NCBI RefSeq assembly: GCF_040676675.1
Contig: NZ_JBFAPK010000026.1
Location: 1 to 64,000 of the forward strand
Direction: 5' to 3'
DNA from: JBFAPK01 sp040676675
GTDB lineage: Bacteria; Actinomycetota; Actinomycetes; Mycobacteriales; Micromonosporaceae
Length of the DNA: 64,000 nucleotides
The stretch's first letter is position 1. Each line of letters starts with the position of its first letter. The notes below the pieces were generated by a model. The model was not told where the DNA came from. It searched no databases and saw nothing but the letters and a program-made list of their open reading frames with translations. Below are positions 42,373-50,446 of this stretch, in pieces. Position numbers and translations under genes: made by a program.

Positions 42373-43068
42373 GTGACGCAGCGCGTCCTGGTGGTAGACG
42401 ACGACCAGACCGTCAGCGACGTGGTCTGCCGGTACCTGGAGTACGCCGGCTACCAGGTCAGCCACGTGGGCGACGGGAGGGCCGCCCTGGCCGCGGTCGC
42501 CCGGCAGGCGCCGCACCTGGTCGTACTCGACCTGATGCTGCCCGGGATGGGCGGCCTGCAGGTCTGCCGCGAGCTGCGGGCCACCCCGGGCGGCGTACCG
42601 ATCATCATGCTGACGGCGCTCGGCGACGAGGCGGACCGGGTGCTCGGCCTGCAACTCGGCGCGGACGACTACCTGACCAAACCGTTCTCACCGCGCGAAC
42701 TGGTGCTACGGGTGGGGTCCGTGCTGCGGCGCTCGGGCGGCGAGCCGACAGGCGCCGAGCCCGAGGTGCTCACCGACGGCGACCTGGTGGTGCGGACCGG
42801 GCCGCGCCTGGCGTACCTGGCCGGGCGGGAACTGGTGCTGACGCTGCGGGAGTTCGACCTGCTCACCCACCTGGTACGGCACCCGTCCCGGGTCTTCACC
42901 CGGGCCGAGCTGCTCGAACAGGTCTGGGGGTGGAACTTCGGCGACCAGTCGACGGTGACGGTGCACGTACGGCGGTTGCGGGAGAAGATCGAGGCGGATC
43001 CGGCCGTACCGCGCCGGATCGTCACGGTATGGGGTGTCGGCTACCGCTACCAGCCCGCCGATGCGTGA
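42373..43068 (+). CDS. PhoB/OmpR-family response regulator
   Basis: A 231-aa regulator: receiver domain with acidic pocket VVDDD, phospho-acceptor Asp 53 in VVLDLMLPGMGG and Lys in TKPFSPREL; winged-helix DNA-binding domain (LREFDLLTHLVRHPSRVFTRAELLEQVWG, TVTVHVRRLREKIE). GTG 42373 is the natural start of the receiver. It overlaps the kinase start by 8 bp. Probable targets are the CGTAAG boxes nearby. Confidence 0.96.
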   Translation: MTQRVLVVDDDQTVSDVVCRYLEYAGYQVSHVGDGRAALAAVARQAPHLVVLDLMLPGMGGLQVCRELRATPGGVPIIMLTALGDEADRVLGLQLGADDYLTKPFSPRELVLRVGSVLRRSGGEPTGAEPEVLTDGDLVVRTGPRLAYLAGRELVLTLREFDLLTHLVRHPSRVFTRAELLEQVWGWNFGDQSTVTVHVRRLREKIEADPAVPRRIVTVWGVGYRYQPADA

Positions 43069-44083
43069 CCTCGCGCTGATCTTCGCGATCGCCCTGGGCG
43101 CCGCGCTCGTCGTCGGTCTCGCGGGCGCGCTGCTGCTGCGCTTCCTCCGGCACACCTCGATCACGGTGCACCTCTGCGTGCTGCTCACGGTCACGGTGGT
43201 CGCGGTCGTGGTCGGGGTGGCGGCGGTCGCCGAGGCGATGTTCCTCTCCCGGCACGACCTGGAGGTGGTCCTGATAACCGTCGCGGCGGCGGCGACCGTC
43301 AGCCTCGCCGTCGGCGGGCACTTCGGGCGGCGGCTGGCGCTCGCGGCGGTCTGGGCCGACCAGGCCCGGGAACGGGAACGGCGGCTGGAGAAGGGCCGGC
43401 GGGACCTGGTGGCCTGGGTCTCGCACGACCTGCGTACCCCGCTCGCCGGGCTGCGCGCGATGGCCGAGGCGCTGGAGGACCGGATCGTCAGCGACCCGGA
43501 GACGGTCGGGGAGTACCACCGCCGGATCCGGCGGGAGACCGACCGGATGACCCGCCTCGTCGACGACCTGTTCGAGCTGTCCCGGATCAACGCGGGGGCG
43601 CTGCAGCTGTCGCTGACCGCCGTACCGCTCGGCGAGGTCGTCTCGGACGCGCTGGCGGGCGCCGCGCCGCTGGCCGCGGCCCGGCGGATCCGGCTGGTCG
43701 CCGCCGAGTCGGGGTGGCCGACGGTGGCGGCCAGCGAGCCCGAGCTGGCCCGGGTGATCGCGAACCTGCTGCTCAACGCGGTCCGCTACACCCCGCCCGA
43801 CGGTACGGTCCGGATCGAGGCGGGGCGCGAACGGGATGCCGCCTGGCTCGCGGTGAGCGACACCTGCGGCGGCATCCCGCCGGCGGACCTGCCGCGACTG
43901 TTCGAGGTGGCGTTCCGGGGCGAGCCGGCCCGTACCCCGGCGCAGGCGAACAGCGGTGGTGGCGCCTCGGGCGGGCTCGGGTTGGCGATCGTCCGCGGGC
44001 TGGTCGAGGCGCACGGCGGCCGGGTCGACGTCCAGAACACCGGCGACGGCTGCCGGTTCGTCGTCCACCTCGCGGCCGCCTGA
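43061..44083 (+). CDS. Sensor histidine kinase
   Basis: A 340-aa membrane kinase with about three N-terminal membrane segments (4-26, 36-60, 68-87) and almost no extracytoplasmic loop, HisKA with His 122 in VAWVSHDLRTPLAG, and HATPase c with N box NLLLNAVRYTPP and G boxes DTCGGIPP and GGLGLAIVRGLVEAHGG. Lack of an external domain suggests that it senses the membrane or a partner. ATG 43061 overlaps the response regulator gene. Confidence 0.95.
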   Translation: MRDLALIFAIALGAALVVGLAGALLLRFLRHTSITVHLCVLLTVTVVAVVVGVAAVAEAMFLSRHDLEVVLITVAAAATVSLAVGGHFGRRLALAAVWADQARERERRLEKGRRDLVAWVSHDLRTPLAGLRAMAEALEDRIVSDPETVGEYHRRIRRETDRMTRLVDDLFELSRINAGALQLSLTAVPLGEVVSDALAGAAPLAAARRIRLVAAESGWPTVAASEPELARVIANLLLNAVRYTPPDGTVRIEAGRERDAAWLAVSDTCGGIPPADLPRLFEVAFRGEPARTPAQANSGGGASGGLGLAIVRGLVEAHGGRVDVQNTGDGCRFVVHLAAA

Positions 44084-44152
44084 CCCGAGCAGGCCGGGTC
44101 GACCGGGCGGGGCGGACCGGGCCGAACTGGGCCGGACGTCACGCCCGGCACG

Positions 44153-45427
44153 CTAGGGCTGGCTGTGCTCGCCGACGTACGGCTGTGGCTGTGGCAGAGG
44201 CTCCGGCTCGCGGGCGGGCGCGGCCGGACCCTCGATGGTGGGCTGCTCGGTCGTCGTCTCCACCGCCGCGTGGCTGCCGTTGCCGTTGCCGTTCCCGTTG
44301 CGCGGGACCACCACCATCCGGTACTCGCCGGTCTCGGCGCTGATCGCGGCGGCGGCGATCACGGCGGCAGCGGCCCGGTCGGCCACCCGCTTCGCCTCGC
44401 GCTGCACCCGGGCCCGTACCTCGATGGCATGGCGCTCGGCGGAGTCCGCCGCCTGCCGCGCCTCCTCCAGCCGGTTCAGGTCGGCGGCCAGGTCCTGGCG
44501 CACCTCACCGAGGCGCTGCTGCAACTGGACGACGTCGCGCTCCACCGTCGCCTTCTCGCCGCGCGCCTGGGCCAGCCGCTGCTGGGCCTGCTCCTGCGCG
44601 GCCTGCAACTGGGCCAGCGCCTGCTGGCGCGCCTCGATCTCCTCCTGGATGACCGTGAGCTGCTGCTCGTTCGCGGCGGCCTGCTCCTCGGCGCGGCGAC
44701 GCAGGTCGGCCGCGTACTGCTGCGCCTCCGCCTGGAGCGCGTTGTTGCGCTGCTCGGAGAGGGTACGGCGGCGGTTCAGCTCCGCCTCGGCCGCCTCCTG
44801 CCGTTCGGCGATCTCCCGCTCGATGTTGGTCTTCCACTGCAGCAGTTCCTGCTGGGTCTGGGCGCGGGCCGCCTCGACCTCCTGCTGGGTCTGGGCGCGG
44901 GCCGCCTTCACCATCGACTCGGCCTCGCTGCGGGCCTGCTGCAGCAGGCGCGCGCTCTCCTCGGCGATCCGCTTCGCCTCCTGCTCGGCGCGTTCCCGGG
45001 CGGTCTCGCCCTCGTTGCGGATCTGCTCGGCCTGCTCGCGGGTCTCGGCGAGCAGCCGCTCCGCCTCGGCCTGCCGATCGGCGGCGGACTGGGCGGCCTC
45101 GGTCAGCACCTGCTCGGCCTGCCGGTCGGCCAGGCTCAGGATCTGGTGGACCAGCGGGCCCACGTCGCTCACGGTCGCCCGGTCCGGCTGCGCCGGCCGC
45201 TCCCGCAGCTCGGCCAACTCCGCCTGGAGCTGCGCCAGCTGCGCGTTCAGGTGCTGGATCTGCCCGTACGCGAGTTCGCGGTCCGCCGCCAGCTTGGAGA
45301 CCTCACCCACCACGTGGGACACGTACTGGTCCACCTGTCGTTTGTCGTAGCCGCGCAGCGTGGACTCGAAGTTCGGTCGCGAGTTCCGCTCCTCTCGCAG
45401 GTCGAACAGTCCCTCGCCCTGAGACAT
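44153..45427 (-). CDS. DivIVA-like coiled-coil protein
   Basis: A 424-aa protein with a DivIVA-type N-terminus (NFESTLRGYDKRQVDQYVSHV) followed by about 300 residues of coiled coil rich in Ala, Gln, Glu and Arg, then an Asn/Gly-rich and Pro-rich tail. Related Streptomyces proteins (Scy/cellulose-binding protein type) organise tip growth and septation. Direct repeats RAQTQQE come from duplicated DNA. GGAGGAAG precedes ATG 45427. A cytoskeletal role at the cell pole is inferred. Confidence 0.9.
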   Translation of the reverse strand: MSQGEGLFDLREERNSRPNFESTLRGYDKRQVDQYVSHVVGEVSKLAADRELAYGQIQHLNAQLAQLQAELAELRERPAQPDRATVSDVGPLVHQILSLADRQAEQVLTEAAQSAADRQAEAERLLAETREQAEQIRNEGETARERAEQEAKRIAEESARLLQQARSEAESMVKAARAQTQQEVEAARAQTQQELLQWKTNIEREIAERQEAAEAELNRRRTLSEQRNNALQAEAQQYAADLRRRAEEQAAANEQQLTVIQEEIEARQQALAQLQAAQEQAQQRLAQARGEKATVERDVVQLQQRLGEVRQDLAADLNRLEEARQAADSAERHAIEVRARVQREAKRVADRAAAAVIAAAAISAETGEYRMVVVPRNGNGNGNGSHAAVETTTEQPTIEGPAAPAREPEPLPQPQPYVGEHSQP

Positions 45428-45587
45428 GCGGCTTCCTCCATCGATCGGCGTCGGCGACGTACGGCGCGCCACGGGGGATGACGGCTCAATCGCCGGACTA
45501 TACCGTCCGCCCGGAAATGCGGGCAGTTCCGGCCGCCGGCCGCGACGTCCCGCATCGCGGGGCCCGGGCCGGACTCGCGGATCCGGC

Positions 45588-45618
45588 TTGACCCTGACGT
45601 TGCGTGAGGCTCGAGGGT
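45588..45618 (+). promoter_or_regulatory. MerR-type promoter/operator
   Basis: The -35 TTGACC (45588-45593) and -10-like GAGGGT (45613-45618) are 19 bases apart, the overlong spacing of MerR-activated promoters, and CCTGACG / CGTGAGG (45593-45599, 45603-45609) form the inverted repeat between them with one mismatch. ATG 45626 follows 7 bases after the -10. The merR gene is second in this operon. Confidence 0.7.
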
Positions 45619-45625
45619 GGGGCGC

Positions 45626-46162
45626 ATGAGCGACTACTACGACGCCTTCGAGATGAGTCCCGTCCCGACGCCCGGCCCGGACGCGGTCGCGCCGGAGCCG
45701 TTCCGGGGCATCTACGGAATGCCCGCGTTCGTCACGATCCCCACGGGCGACCTGCCGGCGTCGGTGGACTTCTGGATTCGTGGGCTCGGGTTCTTCGAGC
45801 TGTTCGGCATCCCCGGTCGGCTCGTCCATCTGCGCCGGTGGGCGTTCCAGGACGTACTCCTCGTCTCGGCGGCGAGCGTTCCGGCGCGGCCACCGGCGAT
45901 GAGCGTCAGCTTCGCGTGCGTGCTCGGCCAGGTCGACTCCCTCGTCGAGGCCGTTCGCGCGTTGGACCCGAACGCGGTCGACGGCCCACGGGACACCCCG
46001 TGGAACACCCGCGACGTGGAGGTGATCACCCCCGAGAAGGCACGGGTCGTGTTCACCGCGGCGAAGCCCTTCGACCCGGCCAGTCAGGAGGCGCGCGACC
46101 TCGAAGCCGTCGGGATCAGGCCACCGGGGGTCGGCCGCGGCGACAATGGCGAGCGTGCCTGA
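45626..46162 (+). CDS. VOC family protein under MerR control
   Basis: A 178-aa glyoxalase-fold protein (AFVTIPTGDLPASVDFWIRGLGFFEL; DVEVITPEKARVVFTA) with about 30 extra N-terminal residues. ATG 45626 is favoured because it fits a leaderless transcript from the MerR-type promoter. It overlaps the merR gene by 17 bp. Perhaps it binds the same ligand as the regulator (inference). Confidence 0.85.
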   Translation: MSDYYDAFEMSPVPTPGPDAVAPEPFRGIYGMPAFVTIPTGDLPASVDFWIRGLGFFELFGIPGRLVHLRRWAFQDVLLVSAASVPARPPAMSVSFACVLGQVDSLVEAVRALDPNAVDGPRDTPWNTRDVEVITPEKARVVFTAAKPFDPASQEARDLEAVGIRPPGVGRGDNGERA

Positions 46163-46958
46163 CACCACCGACGCCGACGGCCTGACCGTCGGTCAGGTCT
46201 CGACGCGGCTGGGCGTGACGGTCCGCGCGCTGCACCACTGGGACGAGATCGGGCTGGCGCGACCGTCGCTGCGCACGGCTGCCGGATACCGGCTCTACAC
46301 CGCCGCCGACCTGGAACGCCTACAGCGCATCGTCGGCTACCGGGAGATCGGTCTCGGCCTGGACGGGATCCGGGACATCCTGGACGAGTCGGCCGTGGAC
46401 GTGCCCGCCGCACTGCGCGCGCAGCGCGCCCAGGTCGCCCACCGGATCGACCGCCTCCAGCAGCTCAGCGCCGGCCTGGATCGGATGATCGAGGCACACG
46501 AGCGCGGCCTGCTGCTCACCGTCGAGCAGCAGGCCGCGATCTTCGGCCCCCGGTGGAACCCGGACTGGCCCGCCCAGGCCCGTCAGCGCTACGGGGACAC
46601 GGCGCAGTGGCGGCAGTACGCCGAACGCGCGGCCTCCCGCGGCCCGGAGGAGTGGCAGGCCGTCGCCGAGACCGTCGCCGACCTCGACCGCGCCCTCGCG
46701 GCCGCGATGGACGCCGGCGTCGCACCGGGTAGCCCGGAGGCGAACCGACTCGTCGAGCGGCACCGCGCGGTCTTCACCTCGTACTTTCCGCTCACCAGGC
46801 AGATGCAGGTCTGTCTCGCCCGCGCGTACGAGGCCGATCCGGCGTTCGCGGCCCACTACAACGGCATCCGTGCCGGCCTCGCCACATGGTTCCGGCAGAG
46901 CGTCGACGCCAGCGCGCGCGCCCACGGCATCGACCCCGACACCGCGACCTGGCAGTAG
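46146..46958 (+). CDS. MerR family regulator with TipAS-like domain
   Basis: A 270-aa protein: MerR winged helix (TVGQVSTRLGVTVRALHHWDEIGL, GYRLYTAADLERLQRI), a dimerising coiled coil (about 85-125) and a C-terminal TipAS-type antibiotic-binding domain (about 140-265). TipA-like regulators sense thiopeptides or other hydrophobic drugs. It lies behind the VOC gene whose promoter carries a 19-base spacer, so it probably activates this operon. GTG 46155 is a possible alternative start. Confidence 0.93.
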   Translation: MASVPDTTDADGLTVGQVSTRLGVTVRALHHWDEIGLARPSLRTAAGYRLYTAADLERLQRIVGYREIGLGLDGIRDILDESAVDVPAALRAQRAQVAHRIDRLQQLSAGLDRMIEAHERGLLLTVEQQAAIFGPRWNPDWPAQARQRYGDTAQWRQYAERAASRGPEEWQAVAETVADLDRALAAAMDAGVAPGSPEANRLVERHRAVFTSYFPLTRQMQVCLARAYEADPAFAAHYNGIRAGLATWFRQSVDASARAHGIDPDTATWQ

Positions 46959-47006
46959 CGCGCGGGCCCGCACCCGTGGGAGCGTCCGGCCCGGCGGGCG
47001 CCGCGT

Positions 47007-48128
47007 TCACTCCGTCGGGTTGGCCGGCGCCAGGTGCCGGTTCCACCGCTGCTCGATGCGGCCGAAGCGCCACACGCCGAGCGCGACGATCCAGGTGACG
47101 AAGAAGAGCCCGACGATGACGTAGCCGACCAGGTTGAGGTCGAGTCCGGCGATCCAGCCGACCGGACCGTCGGTGATCGCGAGCTTCTCGGCCAGGATCG
47201 AGACGAGTTCGATCACGCCGATGATCAGGGCTACCGCGACCGAGAGACCGGTGATGGTGATGTTGTAGTAGACCTTGCGGACGGGCTTCGAGAAGGCCCA
47301 ACCGTAGGCGAAGTTCATGAACGAGCCGTCGATCGAGTCGAGCAGGCTCATGCCGGCGGCGAAGAGGACCGGCAGGGTGAGGATGGCGTACCAGGGCAGG
47401 CTGGACGCGGCGGCGCCGCCGGCGATGACCAGCAGGCCCACCTCGGTGGCGGTGTCGAAGCCGAAGCCGAAGAGCAGCCCGACCGGGTACATGTGCCAGG
47501 GCTTCGTCACGGCCCGGGTGGCCCCGCCGAGGATCCGGTTCATCAGGCCGCGCCGGTTCAGCTGCTCCTCCAGCTCGGCCTCGTCGTAGGAGCCGCCGCG
47601 CATCGCCCGGAAGACGCGCAGGATGCCCACCAGCACCACCAGGTTGACGACCCCGATGACGACCAGGAAGGTGCCGGAGACGGCGGTACCGAAGACCCCG
47701 GTGACCTGGTGCAGGGTCGAGTCGTCGTCGCCGAGCTGGCCGGCGAGGGTCCGGATGCCGAACGACAGCAGCAGGCAGAGGCCGAAGACGATCGAGGAGT
47801 GGCCCAGCGAGAACCAGAATCCGACCGAGAGCGGGCGCTTGCCGTCGGCCATGAGCTTGCGGGTGGTGTTGTCGATCGCCGCGATGTGGTCGGCGTCGAA
47901 GGCGTGCCGCATGCCGAGCGTGTACGCGGTCAGCCCCAGGCCGATCCCGAAGACCTCGTGCCCGACGACGTAGCGCTGCGGGGCGACCAGCGCCACGAGG
48001 GTCACCCAGCCGACGACGTGCAGGACGATCACCACCGCGGTCATGCCGGCGACGCTGCGCCACTCCGCGGCCGTGAGTCGCCCGCGCCGGGCGGAGCGCG
48101 GCGGGGCCGGGGTGGTGCTGCTGCTCAT
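47007..48128 (-). CDS. NiCoT family nickel/cobalt permease
   Basis: A 373-aa permease with about eight membrane segments and the family signature RHAFDADHIAAIDNTTR (about 82-98), plus FSLGHSSIVF and GFDTATEVGLL and LFAAGMSLLDSIDG. It imports Ni2+ or Co2+ for enzymes such as urease, Ni-SOD or hydrogenase. ATG 48128 is preceded by GAGG; longer frames to 48314 cross the promoter. A Nur-box-like palindrome overlaps the -35 region. Confidence 0.95.
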   Translation of the reverse strand: MSSSTTPAPPRSARRGRLTAAEWRSVAGMTAVVIVLHVVGWVTLVALVAPQRYVVGHEVFGIGLGLTAYTLGMRHAFDADHIAAIDNTTRKLMADGKRPLSVGFWFSLGHSSIVFGLCLLLSFGIRTLAGQLGDDDSTLHQVTGVFGTAVSGTFLVVIGVVNLVVLVGILRVFRAMRGGSYDEAELEEQLNRRGLMNRILGGATRAVTKPWHMYPVGLLFGFGFDTATEVGLLVIAGGAAASSLPWYAILTLPVLFAAGMSLLDSIDGSFMNFAYGWAFSKPVRKVYYNITITGLSVAVALIIGVIELVSILAEKLAITDGPVGWIAGLDLNLVGYVIVGLFFVTWIVALGVWRFGRIEQRWNRHLAPANPTE

Positions 48129-48174
48129 GGGGCGCCTCGCAGGTGAAACTGGCTGCCGGGATGCTGGCCCGCCC

Positions 48175-48221
48175 ACCCTAAAATGATCATCTTTGCTGTT
48201 GCAACATATGTGCAACAGCAT
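48175..48221 (-). promoter_or_regulatory. Promoter with Nur-box-like operator for the nickel permease
   Basis: Perfect 10-base arms TGCTGTTGCA (48195-48204) and TGCAACAGCA (48212-48221) contain TTGCAA-N5-GTGCAA, close to the Streptomyces Nur consensus TTGCAA-N5-TTGCAA. The minus-strand -35 TTGCAA (48205-48200) and -10 TAGGGT (48180-48175) are covered by or next to it. Nickel-dependent repression is inferred. Confidence 0.7.
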
Positions 48222-48330
48222 GTGAGTTGACGCACCGTCCCGTAGCCGGTGGTCACGGCACACGGCCGCCGACCACGCGACGCGGTCGGTGATCAGGGGA
48301 CCGGTCGCTGTCACGCGACGCGGTCGGTGG

Positions 48331-49551
48331 TTACGGCACGCGGCAGCCGGAGCGGGGCCGGGGCGCCACGCGGGCCAGCGTGCCGAGCGGGTCGGCGAGC
48401 AGGCGGGCGAAGCCGAGTTCGGCGGCGCCGATCAGGGTGGCGTCGTCGGCGAGCGCCGACGTGCGCAGCCGTACCCGCTCCCGGGCGACCGGCAGCACGT
48501 TGGCCGCGATCCGGGCGCGGACCTGCGGCGCCGTCCCCGGGTACACGTCGCGCTGCATCCCGCCGAAGATGACGACCCCCGGGTTGAACAGGTTGATCAG
48601 ATTGGCGACCCCGATGCCGAGCCAGTCGCCGATGCGGCGCAGCGCCGCCGAGGCCGCCGCGTCGCCGCCGTCCGCGTCGGCCACCACCTCCCGTACGGCG
48701 GACCGGCCGAACAGCTCGGCCGGGCGGCCGGCGGCGTCGAGCAGCGCCCGCTCGCCGGCCTCCGCCTCCAGGCAGCCGTGCGAGCCGCAGCCGCAGGGCC
48801 GCCCGTCGTACGGGTTGACGACCATGTGGCCCAGCTCGCAGCCGTACCCGCCGTCGCCGTCGAGCAGCTTGCCGCCGACGATGATCCCGCCACCCACGCC
48901 GACGTCCCCGTGCAGGTAGATCAGGTTCTGGTAGCCGACGCCCGCCCCGCGTCGCTGCTCGGCCAGGGCGCCCAGGTGCGCCTCGTTGCCGACCGCCACG
49001 GGCAGGCCGAGCCCCAGCCGGCGGCCGAGTTCGGCGCCGAAAGCCTGGTCCACCCAGCCCATGTCGGGTCCGAACCGGACCATGCCGTCGCCCGGCCGGA
49101 TCATCCCGCAGTACGACGCGCCGATCCCGACGCAGACCGCCTCCGGGGGCGCCGCCCCGTGCAGTTCGCGGCCGAACCGCGCGAGCACCTCGACCACGCG
49201 GTCGAGGTCGGCCCCGGCGCGCGGGCGTACCGCCTCCCTGCGCTCCAGCACCGTGCCGCCCAGCCCGACGCGGGCGGCGACCAGCCGGTCCACGGCCACG
49301 TCGACGGCGAGCACGTACACCCGGCCGGACTCGGGCCGTACCACCAGCGACGGCCGTCCGGCGCGGCCGGTCTCCGTGGCCGGATCCTCCCGTACCAGCC
49401 CGGCGGCGGTGAGTTCCGCGGTCAGCGCCAGGATGGTGCTGCGGTTCAGGCCCATCCGCCCGGCCAGCTCCGCGCGGGAGATCGGCCCGCCCAGGTGTAC
49501 GTGTCGCAGCAGCGCGCCGACGTTGCGCCGGCGGATCTCCTCCTGGACCAA
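48331..49551 (-). CDS. ROK family transcriptional regulator
   Basis: A 406-aa protein: N-terminal winged helix (ISRAELAGRMGLNRSTILALTAELTAAGLV) and ROK sugar-kinase-like domain with DVAVDR, LHGDVGVGGGIIV and the zinc motif CGCGSHGCLE. The ATP-binding DxGxT-type loop is DVAVD, so it is likely a sugar sensor and not a kinase. TTG 49551 is favoured: GGAGG lies just upstream. No sugar transport gene adjoins it, so the target is unknown. Confidence 0.93.
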   Translation of the reverse strand: MVQEEIRRRNVGALLRHVHLGGPISRAELAGRMGLNRSTILALTAELTAAGLVREDPATETGRAGRPSLVVRPESGRVYVLAVDVAVDRLVAARVGLGGTVLERREAVRPRAGADLDRVVEVLARFGRELHGAAPPEAVCVGIGASYCGMIRPGDGMVRFGPDMGWVDQAFGAELGRRLGLGLPVAVGNEAHLGALAEQRRGAGVGYQNLIYLHGDVGVGGGIIVGGKLLDGDGGYGCELGHMVVNPYDGRPCGCGSHGCLEAEAGERALLDAAGRPAELFGRSAVREVVADADGGDAAASAALRRIGDWLGIGVANLINLFNPGVVIFGGMQRDVYPGTAPQVRARIAANVLPVARERVRLRTSALADDATLIGAAELGFARLLADPLGTLARVAPRPRSGCRVP

Positions 49552-49656
49552 CCCGACCTCCGGAACTCGTCGGGATTCCTCGCTGCGCGCGGAGTCCGTA
49601 CGTGCCCTCGCGCGTCTGCATCGTAGAGCACCGGGCCGACCGGGCCCGGTCCGCTC

Positions 49657-49688
49657 GCGACCCGGCGACCCGGCGACCCGGCGACCCG
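49657..49688. repeat. Four copies of an 8-bp tandem repeat
   Basis: GCGACCCG is repeated four times in the divergent region between the ROK regulator and the DinB-like gene. No regulatory role can be assigned. Confidence 0.8.
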
Positions 49689-49744
49689 GCGTCCGGGCGG
49701 TCGCCGGCGAGGCCCGCCGGGCCGGCGCGCGCTGTTAACGTCCG

Positions 49745-50401
49745 GTGGTGGACCTCTTCTCGCGCTCCTGGGCGGCGCTGCGCGCGGCGGTCGCCGGGCT
49801 GCCGGACCGGGACTTCGCGCGGCCGTCGGGCTGCGCCGGCTGGCTGGTCCGCGACCTCGTCTGCCACCTGGTCATCGACGCGCAGGACGTCCTGATCACC
49901 CTGGCCACCCCGGTGGACGCCGAGCCGACCCGCGACGCGGTGACCTACTGGGAGGTCGTCGAGGCCCCGACCGGCGACGACCCGCTCGACGCGCTGACCG
50001 TCCGCCTCGCCGCCGCGTACGAGGAGCCGTGGCTGCTCAGGTTCCACCTCGACGACGTCGGCTCCGCGGCCGGGCGCGCGGCCGGACTCGTCGACCCGGG
50101 CCTGCGGGTCGGCACCCGGGGCCAGGTCCTCACCGCGGGCGACTACCTCTCCGCGTACGTGCTGGAATGGACGCTGCACCACCTCGACCTGATCGCCCAT
50201 CTGCCCGACGTCGCGGGGCCGCCCCCGGAGGGCCTGTCCCGTTCCCGCGCGATGCTCGAAGAGATCGCCGGGGCCGCGTTCCCCGCGCCCCTCTCCGACG
50301 AGGACGCGCTGCTGGTCGGCACCGGACGCCGGGCACCGACCGCCGCCGAGCGGGCCGGACTCGGCGAACTGGCCGCGCGGCTCCCGCTGGTCCTCGGCTG
50401 A
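49745..50401 (+). CDS. Maleylpyruvate isomerase-like mycothiol-dependent protein
   Basis: A 218-aa protein of the MDMPI/DinB-like fold: RPSGCAGWLVRDLVCHLVIDAQD near residue 27 carries the first metal-type His, and YVLEWTLHHLDLIAHL the later His set. Members use mycothiol, which fits an actinomycete. Start is GTG 745 or GTG 748 in tandem, 4-6 bases after TAACGT, suggesting a leaderless message. Substrate unknown. Confidence 0.9.
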   Translation: MVDLFSRSWAALRAAVAGLPDRDFARPSGCAGWLVRDLVCHLVIDAQDVLITLATPVDAEPTRDAVTYWEVVEAPTGDDPLDALTVRLAAAYEEPWLLRFHLDDVGSAAGRAAGLVDPGLRVGTRGQVLTAGDYLSAYVLEWTLHHLDLIAHLPDVAGPPPEGLSRSRAMLEEIAGAAFPAPLSDEDALLVGTGRRAPTAAERAGLGELAARLPLVLG

Positions 50402-50446
50402 CCCGTCCAGCCCCGCGACCGAGGTCACCGCCGGTGCGGTCAGCCG
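50395..50446. terminator. Possible bidirectional terminator between convergent genes
   Basis: CGGCTGACC (50395-50403) and GGTCAGCCG (50438-50446) are perfect 9-base arms that each include a stop codon, separated by 34 bases. The long loop weakens the case. Confidence 0.35.

Noticed and set aside
49657..49688. CRISPR-like array
   Set aside because: The 8-base units are directly tandem without spacers.
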